From: a bacterium
GTDB lineage: Bacteria; Hydrothermota; Tepidihabitantia; Tepidihabitantales; Tepidihabitantaceae
Direction: 5' to 3'
Length of the DNA: 64,000 nucleotides
NCBI GenBank assembly: GCA_035505375.1
Contig: DATJQV010000083.1
Location: 52,435-116,434 of the forward strand
Shown here: in pieces, positions 57,593 through 64,000 of the stretch
How the letters are laid out: every line of letters begins with the position of its first letter
Position numbering within the stretch: the first letter of the stretch is position 1
The notes under the pieces: model-generated
The model's input: the letters and a program-made list of their open reading frames with translations, nothing else
What the model was told of the DNA's origin: nothing
Database searches by the model: none
Made by a program: the position numbers and the translations under genes

Positions 57593-58987
57593 ATGAACTA
57601 TACTCTGCTGCTTCTGCTTTGTGGCACGGTCGCCCATAGTTTCTTCGGGCCGAACGTTCGCATTGACCATACCGGGTCACGCGACATCTGCTATGTTCCC
57701 AGAATCACTCTCGGTCCCCGCACGGGGTCGAGCCGGCCGATCTACGTCGCGTTCGAGGATGATTCGCTCGGCTATTTTTCGGGCGTACTGTTCCAGAAGT
57801 CCCTTGATGGCGGCAGAACCTGGTTGCCCGCGGACGTGTTCATCGCACGCCCTACTGCGTGTGATCCTGACATAACGACCGACCGGGAGGGCGACATTTT
57901 CATCGTCTACCAGGACCCCGTGAGCGTCAATTGTGTGCGGTCGACGGATGGCGGCGCGACCTGGCCTCTACGGACCAAGGTCAATGATGACTCAACCAAA
58001 TCCGCTGGCGCGGCCCGGATTGCGACCGACTCAGCCGGCAACCTGTTCTGTGTCTTCTTCGCCTACCGCCCGGGCTGCGCTCGCATCTGGTCTTCCGTGT
58101 CAACCGACCGGGGAGCGACGTGGAGCCGGAACGTCCGCGTGGACGATATTCCCGACACGTTGTACTACGACTGCGGCCGGCCGGACGTCTTCGTGCAGCC
58201 GGGTACAAATGACTACCTTGTGGCCGCATCAGCCCCCTACCACGACGGTGCATACATCAACCCCGGACCTTACTTCTACCGTTCCACCGACATGGGTCAG
58301 ACCTTCCAGCCGGGAGTCCAGGTCGACACGTCGGCAATCGAGGCGCATGTCGTTGCCGATGCACAGCACGTCATCGTCGACTATTCGGGGATTGAGACGC
58401 GGACTCTATACACGATACCGGATACCTGGGGCGCGCCCTACCTAATCGGCTATTCAAGCGAGAACACGGGCAAGCTTGCCATCTCCGCCGACCGCCGTGT
58501 ACACACGGTACTTGAGGTTGAAGACACCACGGGAATCAGCCAGGCCTATTACTCCTTCTCATCCGACCACGGCGTTTCGTGGTCCGACCCCGAGCTCGTG
58601 AGTGCGGACAGCACCAAGACCACTGGCTACCCGGACATCGCCGCCGACTCTGCCGGGCACGTCTATGTCGCGTGGGAAGCCGGGATACACTGCGGAATCT
58701 GGTTCGCGACCAATAGCCCGGCAGACGTCGCTGAACAGCCGGCGCAGTCACCTATAAGCGTGCAGCCGTTTGTGACCATCGTCCGAGGCGTCCTGTTCCT
58801 GGGGGACTGTCCCCGCACAGGGACTGTCCCCAAAACCGTGCTTCTCGACATCAGCGGTCGGAAGGTGCTGGACCTACGTCCCGGCGCGAATGACGTGAGC
58901 AGGCAGGCTCCCGGTGTCTACTTCGTGCGGGCTGTAAGCCGTGAGCCGTCAGCCGTTAGCTGTTACAAGGTCGTGGTTACGAGGTAG
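57593..58987 (+). CDS. Secreted BNR/Asp-box (sialidase-like) protein with short sorting module
   Basis: The 464-residue protein has a signal peptide (MNYTLLLLLCGTVAHSFF) and five Asp-box motifs S-x-D-x-G-x-x-(W/F): S-L-D-G-G-R-T-W, S-T-D-G-G-A-T-W, S-T-D-R-G-A-T-W, S-T-D-M-G-Q-T-F, S-S-D-H-G-V-S-W. This is the six-bladed sialidase-type fold. The catalytic Arg triad of true sialidases is not evident, so binding or another hydrolase role is equally likely. The short sorting module has a GGGGACTGTCCCC palindrome in loop 1 (58801-58831) and CGTGAGCCGTCAGCCGTTAG in loop 2. It is a paralogue of the next gene. Confidence 0.85.
   Translation: MNYTLLLLLCGTVAHSFFGPNVRIDHTGSRDICYVPRITLGPRTGSSRPIYVAFEDDSLGYFSGVLFQKSLDGGRTWLPADVFIARPTACDPDITTDREGDIFIVYQDPVSVNCVRSTDGGATWPLRTKVNDDSTKSAGAARIATDSAGNLFCVFFAYRPGCARIWSSVSTDRGATWSRNVRVDDIPDTLYYDCGRPDVFVQPGTNDYLVAASAPYHDGAYINPGPYFYRSTDMGQTFQPGVQVDTSAIEAHVVADAQHVIVDYSGIETRTLYTIPDTWGAPYLIGYSSENTGKLAISADRRVHTVLEVEDTTGISQAYYSFSSDHGVSWSDPELVSADSTKTTGYPDIAADSAGHVYVAWEAGIHCGIWFATNSPADVAEQPAQSPISVQPFVTIVRGVLFLGDCPRTGTVPKTVLLDISGRKVLDLRPGANDVSRQAPGVYFVRAVSREPSAVSCYKVVVTR
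58801..58831 (+). repeat. GGGGACTGTCCCC double palindrome, in frame
   Basis: GGGGGACTGTCCCC-GCAC-AGGGACTGTCCCC codes for L-G-D-C-P-R-T-G-T-V-P-K. The same unit occurs at the same protein site at 62626. Confidence 0.75.
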
Positions 58988-59014
58988 CCCGAAGTGATGC
59001 GCGGGAGGTCGAGA

Positions 59015-60469
59015 ATGAGATATGCTCTCTTGCCAGTCCTCTTCTGTGCCGCCACCGCCCTTGCCGGTTTCGGGCCGAACGTCCGCATCGACCACGAGGA
59101 CATACCAGATCACGGCTGCGGGTTCGCCGCGATCACGCTCGGTCCCGGCACAGGGTCGAACCAGCCGCTCCTCGTCGCTTTCGAGGACGACACTGGCATT
59201 GTGCAACCTATCCGGGCTGATGTCATGTTCCAGAAGTCCACCGACGCCGGGAGAACGTGGTTGCCCAAGGACGTGCTCGTTCGACGAGGCAGCCCCTTTG
59301 CGATGAACCCGGACATAACGACCGATCCGGACGGAAACATCTACATCGTCTACAATGAGAATGGCACGGCACTTCGTGGCTTCTATTGTGTTCGGTCGAG
59401 CGACGGCGGCGCCACATGGTTTCCGCCAACCAGGGTCGATGACCACGACGCGAGCTCGCTCATTGGCTCGGCCCGGATTGCGGCCGACTCAGCCGGCAAT
59501 CTTATCTGTGCCTGGAACGACGACCGCACCGGAAGTCTGCACATCTGGTCATCCGTATCTACCGACCGGGGAGCGACATGGAGCCAAAACGTCCGTGTGG
59601 ACGACGACACGACGAATGATGACTGCTATCAGGCGGATGTCTTTGTGCAGCCAGGAACGAATCACTACTTGGTGGCCGCAGAGGCGCCCTGCCCTGATGG
59701 TCACCTCGGCTGCTACCTGTACCGCTCTACCGACATGGGCCAGACGTTCCAACCTGGAGTCCGGCTCGACACATTCGGAGGCGTTGCAGGTTCGCCGCAC
59801 GTCGTGGCCGACGCTCAGCACGTCATCTGTGACTTCACCGGCAACAGCCATAACTCCGAACAAATAAACACCGAGGCCCGGACCCTCTACACCCAACCCG
59901 ACACTTGGGGCAGCCTCTCACTTGTCAGCAAGCTGGACACATCGCAGTTCTGGTCATATTACAACGGCGCCAAGCTCGCCATCTCTGCCGATGGATGCTT
60001 GCACACGGCTCTCATGGTCTGCCATGACATCTCTGAGGGTCTCTACTTGACTTACTACGTACGCTCCTCCGATCACGGCGTCACATGGTCCCGACTCGAG
60101 CTTGTCAACGATGATACAACGACAGACAGTTGGAACCCGGACATTGCAGCCGACTCTGCCGGCCACGCCTATGTGGTCTGGCAGGTAGTGAGTGGTCAGG
60201 TATGGTTCTCGACCAACTGCCCGGCCGCAATCGCCGAGCAGCCGTCCCGGCAGACCGTCGGCGTACAGCCACTTGCGACGATCGTCCGCAACGTCCTGCG
60301 TGTTGCAGAGCGCCCAAGCTCAAGCGCAAGCCCGCTCCTCGACATCAGCGGAAGAGAGGTCATGGACCTGAAACCGGGCGCTAACGACGTGAGCCGAGTC
60401 AGCCCAGGCATCTACTTTGTGAGAGAGGCAAGAACCCAAGCTGTCCGAAAGGTCGTAATCACTAGATAG
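59015..60469 (+). CDS. Secreted BNR/Asp-box protein with short sorting module, paralogue of 57593
   Basis: GGGAGG lies 6 nt before ATG 59015; an earlier ATG at 58994 is rejected. The 484-residue protein has a signal peptide (MRYALLPVLFCAATALA) and begins, like its neighbour, G-F-G-P-N-V-R-I-D-H. It has the same Asp-box series (S-S-D-G-G-A-T-W, S-T-D-R-G-A-T-W, S-T-D-M-G-Q-T-F, S-S-D-H-G-V-T-W). Its sorting module reads LLDISGREVMDLKPGANDVS. Here loop 1 holds CAAGCTCAAGCGCAAGCC repeats rather than the palindrome. It starts 27 bp after the first copy, probably in one transcript. Confidence 0.85.
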   Translation: MRYALLPVLFCAATALAGFGPNVRIDHEDIPDHGCGFAAITLGPGTGSNQPLLVAFEDDTGIVQPIRADVMFQKSTDAGRTWLPKDVLVRRGSPFAMNPDITTDPDGNIYIVYNENGTALRGFYCVRSSDGGATWFPPTRVDDHDASSLIGSARIAADSAGNLICAWNDDRTGSLHIWSSVSTDRGATWSQNVRVDDDTTNDDCYQADVFVQPGTNHYLVAAEAPCPDGHLGCYLYRSTDMGQTFQPGVRLDTFGGVAGSPHVVADAQHVICDFTGNSHNSEQINTEARTLYTQPDTWGSLSLVSKLDTSQFWSYYNGAKLAISADGCLHTALMVCHDISEGLYLTYYVRSSDHGVTWSRLELVNDDTTTDSWNPDIAADSAGHAYVVWQVVSGQVWFSTNCPAAIAEQPSRQTVGVQPLATIVRNVLRVAERPSSSASPLLDISGREVMDLKPGANDVSRVSPGIYFVREARTQAVRKVVITR

Positions 60470-60478
60470 GAGATGAGC

Positions 60479-62812
60479 ATGAAATGTGCATCCGTTCTGG
60501 TGGCAGTTCTCTGTCTTGTGTCGGCCGTCAGCGGCCAGTGGCTGGAGAAGACCGTCTATCTGCCGGACTCGTTCGGCGGGCTTTACGGACCGACACTCCT
60601 GACCTACAACAGCATGAACAACACCATCTACGTAGCCGGCAAGGCCAACTGCGTGATTGCGATGGACGGCGCTACCAACCAGAAGATCGCCCGGATTCCG
60701 ACCAGCTCCGGCGCGGAAGACCTCTGCTATAATCCTCAGAACAACAAGATATACTGCGCCAACGTCGGCCACGTGACCGTGATTGACGGGGCAAGCAACC
60801 AGGTAATCGACACGGTGGCGGTCGGGGCAACTGCCTTCTGCTATGACCCACGGGACAATAGGCTCTACTGCGGGGCGAGCGAAATCGAGACGACCGTCGT
60901 CATAGACGGGGCGACCGACAAGATAATCGACACCTTGCCGGTCCGGGCTCAAATCTCCTGCTACAATCCCGTGAACGACAGGATCTACTGCACGAGTACG
61001 GCCGACTCAACCGTGACGGTGCTATGGTGCGCCACCGACTCGGTCATCGCCACGCCCCCCATCCGAGTGAGCCCTTATCCTCAGGCGCTCTGCTGCAACC
61101 CGATCGACAATAAGGTCTATTGCATCGACGCCAAATACCACGGTAGCGTGAGCGTAATAGACTGCGCGGCCGACTCCGTCATTGCCACGGTAGCCGCACT
61201 GGGCGAGCTCTTGTGCTTCAACCAACGCAGCGACAAGGTCTATTGCGCAGGAATCGACGAAGACAGCATGACCGTTATAGATGGGGCGAGCAATCAGGTC
61301 GTTGCCAGGGTGTCCCCCGGAGACGCCCAATATGCCCTCTGCTACAATCAACAGGACAACAAGATCTACTGCGGCTGCGGGTATGGCCATAGCACGGTGG
61401 TGGTGATTGACTGCGCGACCGATTCGGTCATCGCCACCGACGGAGTCGGATACTCCGCCTATTCCCTCTGCTACAACGCGCGGAACGACAGGGTTTGCTG
61501 CGCGAATTTCACTAGCTTCGACATGGATGTGCTCGACGGCGTGACGGATAGCATCATCGCCAGAGCGGCCGTAGGCGACCAGCCGACCGCCATCTGCTAC
61601 AACTCGCAGGACAACAAGATCTGTTGCGCACAGGAGTGGACGCGGAGCGTTGCCGTGATTGACGGGGCGGGAAGCCAGGTCAGCGCCTCTGTGCCCGTCG
61701 GAGTCGGCCCCGATGTCCTCGGTTACAACCCGCAGGATGACAAGGTCTACTGCGCCAATTCCGCGAGCGACGACGTCACCGTGATTGGCGGCGCTTCCAA
61801 CCAGGCAATCGCCACGCTGCCGGTCGGCACCTATCCCGGCGCGCTCTGCTACAGCCTGGAGCGAGACCGCGTCTTCTGCTTGAACGACAGCAGCTACAAC
61901 GTGACCGTGATTGACGGCGCAGCCGACTCAGTCATCGCCACGTTATCCGTGGGGCAGAAACCTCTTCGTCTCTGCTACAACTCGCGCGACCACAGAGTCT
62001 ACTGCGCCAACAACCATAGCGGCACCGTCACCGTCATAGACGTTGACGGCGACTCGGTCATGGCCACGGTGCCGGTGGGAAGCAGCCCGCGAGGCTTGTG
62101 CTACAACACTATTGACGACCAGGTCTATTGCACCAACGACTCCGACAACAGCATTTACGTGATTGACGGCGCGAGCGACTTGGTGGTCACGACCGTACAG
62201 GTGGGCGGGGCCGCCTACGCCTTCTGCTACAACCCGACCAATGACAAGATCTACTGCGCGAATGGGTCCGACGTGACCGTAATCGACGGAAAGACCGACA
62301 CGGTCATTGCCACCGTAGCCCTGCCGGACCAGCCGAACAACCTCTGCTACGTCCCGTTCAGCAATAAGGTCTACTGCGGCCTCCAATGGGGAGACGCGGT
62401 GGCCGCAATAGACGGAACGAGCAACAGGTTCGTTGGGACAGTGCAAACCGGTTACCCTTACGGCTACTGCGTGAACCCGGTACAGAACCTGGTCTACGTA
62501 ATGGCAGAGAATAGGTCCTCCATCTCGGTTCTTGGCGACTCGATGTTGGGAGTGAACGAAGGACGCAAGCTCCAAGCCACAGGCACCAAGCCATTGCCGA
62601 CCATTGTCCGCGGCGTTCTGTTCCTGGGGGACTGTCCCCGCACGGGGACTGTACCCAAAACCGTGCTTCTCGACATCAGCGGTAGGAAGGTGATGGACCT
62701 GCGACCCGGCGCGAATGATGTGAGCCGGCTGGCTCCCGGTGTCTACTTCGTGCGGGCTGCAAGCCGTGAGCCGTCAGCCGTAAGCTGTTACAAGGTCGTG
62801 GTGACGAGGTGA
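60479..62812 (+). CDS. Secreted YVTN-type beta-propeller protein with short sorting module
   Basis: AGGAG lies 6 nt before ATG 60479. The 777-residue protein has a signal peptide (ASVLVAVLCLVSAVSG), the conserved Q-W-L-E-K-T-V-Y-L-P-D-S-F start shared with the gene at 25970, and about sixteen repeats LCYNPQNNKIYCANVGHVTV, IDGASNQVIDTVAVG. Cys pairs recur in each repeat (L-C-Y and Y-C-A), which may form disulfides outside the cell. The sorting module carries the same GGGGACTGTCCCC palindrome as the gene at 57593 in loop 1 and AAGCCGTGAGCCGTCAGCCG in loop 2. The last 45 residues are nearly identical to that gene, suggesting gene conversion. Confidence 0.88.
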   Translation: MKCASVLVAVLCLVSAVSGQWLEKTVYLPDSFGGLYGPTLLTYNSMNNTIYVAGKANCVIAMDGATNQKIARIPTSSGAEDLCYNPQNNKIYCANVGHVTVIDGASNQVIDTVAVGATAFCYDPRDNRLYCGASEIETTVVIDGATDKIIDTLPVRAQISCYNPVNDRIYCTSTADSTVTVLWCATDSVIATPPIRVSPYPQALCCNPIDNKVYCIDAKYHGSVSVIDCAADSVIATVAALGELLCFNQRSDKVYCAGIDEDSMTVIDGASNQVVARVSPGDAQYALCYNQQDNKIYCGCGYGHSTVVVIDCATDSVIATDGVGYSAYSLCYNARNDRVCCANFTSFDMDVLDGVTDSIIARAAVGDQPTAICYNSQDNKICCAQEWTRSVAVIDGAGSQVSASVPVGVGPDVLGYNPQDDKVYCANSASDDVTVIGGASNQAIATLPVGTYPGALCYSLERDRVFCLNDSSYNVTVIDGAADSVIATLSVGQKPLRLCYNSRDHRVYCANNHSGTVTVIDVDGDSVMATVPVGSSPRGLCYNTIDDQVYCTNDSDNSIYVIDGASDLVVTTVQVGGAAYAFCYNPTNDKIYCANGSDVTVIDGKTDTVIATVALPDQPNNLCYVPFSNKVYCGLQWGDAVAAIDGTSNRFVGTVQTGYPYGYCVNPVQNLVYVMAENRSSISVLGDSMLGVNEGRKLQATGTKPLPTIVRGVLFLGDCPRTGTVPKTVLLDISGRKVMDLRPGANDVSRLAPGVYFVRAASREPSAVSCYKVVVTR
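62626..62656 (+). repeat. GGGGACTGTCCCC double palindrome, in frame, second copy
   Basis: GGGGGACTGTCCCCGCACGG then GGACTGTACCC, same frame and same site of the sorting module as at 58801. Confidence 0.75.
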
Positions 62813-62819
62813 GCGAGAA

Positions 62820-62874
62820 GAGGCTAAGGTTGAGGTTAAGGTAGAGGCGCAAGAGCGGAATAGAGAAACCAGAA
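62820..62874 (+). repeat. GGTTGA/GGTTAA hexamer repeat
   Basis: GGCTAAGGTTGAGGTTAAGG then TAGAGGCGC. It is the same family that is translated in the genes at 10656, 29300 and 38746. Confidence 0.6.
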
Positions 62875-62896
62875 GGGGCGGGCGCAGGCCCGCCCC
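62875..62896 (+). terminator. GC-rich hairpin between convergent genes
   Basis: GGGGCGGGC-GCAG-GCCCGCCCC then GACTCTTGTC. Confidence 0.65.
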
Positions 62897-62923
62897 GACT
62901 CTTGTCTGCCGACCGGGGTGTGG

Positions 62924-63310
62924 TTACCGGGAGACGAACGGGTTGAGCGACTTGACTTCCGGGACCCGGTCAAGCAGAGCCTGGTCTCGTGTAACAAGAC
63001 AGGCGCCTTCAAGCAGGGCAGTGGCCGCGATTATGGCATCCGGCGTCTTGACCCCATGCCGCCGTTTGAGTTCAACCGCACGGTCTGCGACATTCGTGTC
63101 TACCGGCACCACGGTGAATCCGGACAGCAGCGACCGTATCCGTGTCTCGTCGTTTCGCGTCAGTCGAGGAAACCCAAGCAGCTCGACCACAGTGATGATG
63201 GAGACAACCGGGCGCACAGCGCCAAGCTCGATCTGCCGGAACACCTGGTCCATCTGCGGCGCGCCCTGGAAGTAGTATATGAGGCTGTTTGTGTCGAGCA
63301 GGTAGGTCAA
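62924..63310 (-). CDS. vapC: PIN-domain ribonuclease toxin (VapC)
   Basis: The 128-residue protein from TTG 63310 has the PIN acidic residues: Asp in YLLDTNSLIYYF, Glu in ITVVELLGF, Asp in GVKTPDAIIAATALL and Asp in CLVTRDQALL. VapC toxins cleave tRNA or rRNA. The TTG is the only start that gives a normal N-terminus; the longer upstream frame overlaps the antitoxin gene. The antitoxin gene ends 13 bp before it, the usual VapB-VapC order. Confidence 0.9.
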   Translation of the reverse strand: MTYLLDTNSLIYYFQGAPQMDQVFRQIELGAVRPVVSIITVVELLGFPRLTRNDETRIRSLLSGFTVVPVDTNVADRAVELKRRHGVKTPDAIIAATALLEGACLVTRDQALLDRVPEVKSLNPFVSR

Positions 63311-63323
63311 TCTGATTCCATGG

Positions 63324-63530
63324 TCAGTTCCACTCGCCACGGACTTCGCGTTGGTACGCGAGCGGGTCGAGCTTGCGCCGTTTCCACATGCCCCGCACGG
63401 CACGCAGCGCCAGCCGTTGACCCGCCTGACGCCGGCCGTGGGGCGACGGCATCGCACGCAGCAGCCGTGCCGGAAATCTTATGGTCACGGTGCCATTCCG
63501 TACGGAAACCTCGACGGCAGGATCAGTCAT
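63324..63530 (-). CDS. vapB: VapB-type antitoxin
   Basis: The 68-residue protein has a predicted beta-rich DNA-binding start (V-E-V-S-V-R-N-G-T-V-T-I-R-F-P) and a C-terminal toxin-binding tail, MWKRRKLDPLAYQREVRGEW. The tail is typical of antitoxins that dock a helix and Arg/Trp residues into PIN toxins. It precedes vapC. Its ATG is 6 nt past a TAGAAT -10 box, so the message is probably leaderless. It should repress its own promoter with VapC. Confidence 0.82.
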   Translation of the reverse strand: MTDPAVEVSVRNGTVTIRFPARLLRAMPSPHGRRQAGQRLALRAVRGMWKRRKLDPLAYQREVRGEWN

Positions 63531-63536
63531 GGTTGA

Positions 63537-63564
63537 ATTCTACGCTACCATCGCAGAGAGTCAA
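63537..63564 (-). promoter_or_regulatory. vapBC promoter, leaderless
   Basis: On the minus strand, TTGACT (63564-63559), 16 bp, TAGAAT (63542-63537), then 6 nt to the ATG. Confidence 0.75.
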
Positions 63565-63586
63565 ACGACGCCCCGCCCGCAGATCA

Positions 63587-63784
63587 TCACGCGTCGTCTG
63601 CGTAGCGGATTCCCGCCTTCCTGATGTCCTCCTCGCTGATGACCCGCGCTTCCTTCCAGAGACCACGTAACTCGGTGAACGGCCGTTTCCGTCCGCGCGA
63701 CACGTGCTTCTTGAGGTGAACTTCCATGCGGCGCAGTTCTTTCTCGGCATCAGTGAGCTTCCGTACGATAGTCAGCTTGGTCAT
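63587..63784 (-). CDS. Second antitoxin-like small protein
   Basis: This 65-residue, highly charged protein reads KLTIVRKLTDAEKELRRMEV, RPFTELRGLWKEARVISEED, I-R-K-A-G-I-R-Y. The L-R-G-L-W-K segment and the acidic/amphipathic tail match VapB-type antitoxins, including the neighbour's V-R-G-M-W-K. No second toxin follows; vapB begins 57 bp later with its own promoter. It could be a solitary antitoxin or a second antitoxin for the same toxin. It has a leaderless-type promoter at 63790-63818. Confidence 0.65.
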   Translation of the reverse strand: MTKLTIVRKLTDAEKELRRMEVHLKKHVSRGRKRPFTELRGLWKEARVISEEDIRKAGIRYADDA

Positions 63785-63789
63785 GAGAT

Positions 63790-63818
63790 AGAATATCGGC
63801 CATTGCCGAGGATGTCAA
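63790..63818 (-). promoter_or_regulatory. Promoter of the second antitoxin-like gene, leaderless
   Basis: On the minus strand, TTGACA (63818-63813), 17 bp, TATTCT (63795-63790), then 5 nt to ATG 63784. Confidence 0.7.
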
Positions 63819-64000
63819 GCGTACCAAGGGACCCTGAATCCGATATTGACCCACCATGACAGGTATGGCAGTCAAGCTGTGCGTTAGCTGTCTCGCTTTC
63901 GTTTGAGTTGTCTGCTGCCGCTGACTCGATCTGAGTCGGCGGCTCCTTTTCGCTCGGTCGGCAGTTCAATCAGTCTCACCAGTGGGTTACCCCCACTTGC
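63819..64000. other. Window end, no supported gene
   Basis: A minus-strand frame (63969-63781, 62 residues with one CxxCH) crosses this region and ends in an ATGA overlap with the antitoxin-like gene. It covers that gene's promoter and lacks a ribosome site, so I do not call it. Confidence 0.4.

Noticed and set aside
57593..60469. True sialidases
   Set aside because: Asp-boxes are present but the arginine triad and nucleophile Tyr/Glu were not recognisable, so only 'sialidase-like fold' is claimed.
63781..63969. 62-codon minus-strand ORF with a CxxCH motif
   Set aside because: One heme-like motif is expected by chance; it covers the promoter of the antitoxin-like gene and has no ribosome site.

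Overview
The window is GC-rich bacterial chromosome with densely packed genes and standard stop codons. Seven predicted surface proteins end in a short sorting-type module (consensus GRKVMDLRPGANDV..APGVYFVR..VVVTR). Five more end in a longer GR.VR.L..WDGRD..G..LP.G.Y module. Together with YVTN-type beta-propellers, BNR/Asp-box proteins and a gingipain-family (C25) protease, this points to an uncultured FCB-related lineage. The closest fit I recall is candidate division WOR-3; that placement is inference, not something the sequence proves. Promoters are unusually readable: TTGACA, a 16-18 bp spacer, then TATAAT or TAGAAT. Several sit so close to the start codon that the mRNA should be leaderless.

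Layout. 1-0.8 kb: the end of a TPR gene preceded by a broken ribbon-helix-helix antitoxin. 1.1-5.2 kb: an iron-sulfur/sulfur-type operon (DUF134 regulator, PLP gamma-lyase, NifX-like protein with a His-rich loop, Mrp ATPase), then pyruvoyl arginine decarboxylase and a methyltransferase, with lgt convergent. 6.5-8.9 kb: a surface beta-propeller. 9.8-14.2 kb: the phosphate transporter pstS-C-A-B-B, with a likely Pho box and two unequal ATPases. 14.4-19.7 kb: a TIM-barrel protein, a TPR lipid/solute protein, an acyl-CoA synthetase and an oxoamine synthase. 20-23.3 kb: four lipoproteins. 23.4-26 kb: hutI, followed by a hutI remnant and a decayed gene. 26-40.6 kb: large secreted proteins, including the C25 protease and a transglutaminase-like protein. 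40.7-49.8 kb: FtcD (histidine degradation), a PHP phosphoesterase, a DUF4159 protein, a MacAB-type efflux system and a histidine kinase. 49.9-62.8 kb: more sorting-tagged surface proteins around a TPR/AAA+/Fis regulator. 62.9-64 kb: a VapBC toxin-antitoxin pair and a second antitoxin-like gene.

The most unusual content is repetitive and non-coding. Two approximately 365-bp elements (9272-9648 forward, 47545-47909 reverse) align without gaps. Each has a conserved leader followed by 24 degenerate 12-nt units, so length and period are kept while sequence diverges. Two further 12-nt-period tracts flank 28.75-28.9 kb. Separately, many short-period repeats (6-11 nt) and palindromes fill intergenic gaps as hairpins and also enter coding sequence in frame. 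They recur at the same two loops of the sorting module, in linkers, and ahead of signal peptides. Two copies of one 40-bp palindrome lie in the same frame of the C25 protease with compensatory stem changes.

Other points of note are the complementary degeneration of the two PstB ATPases, a shared 5' UTR upstream of two small secreted-protein genes, and an AAA+ regulator whose sigma54-contacting GAFTGA loop is lost.
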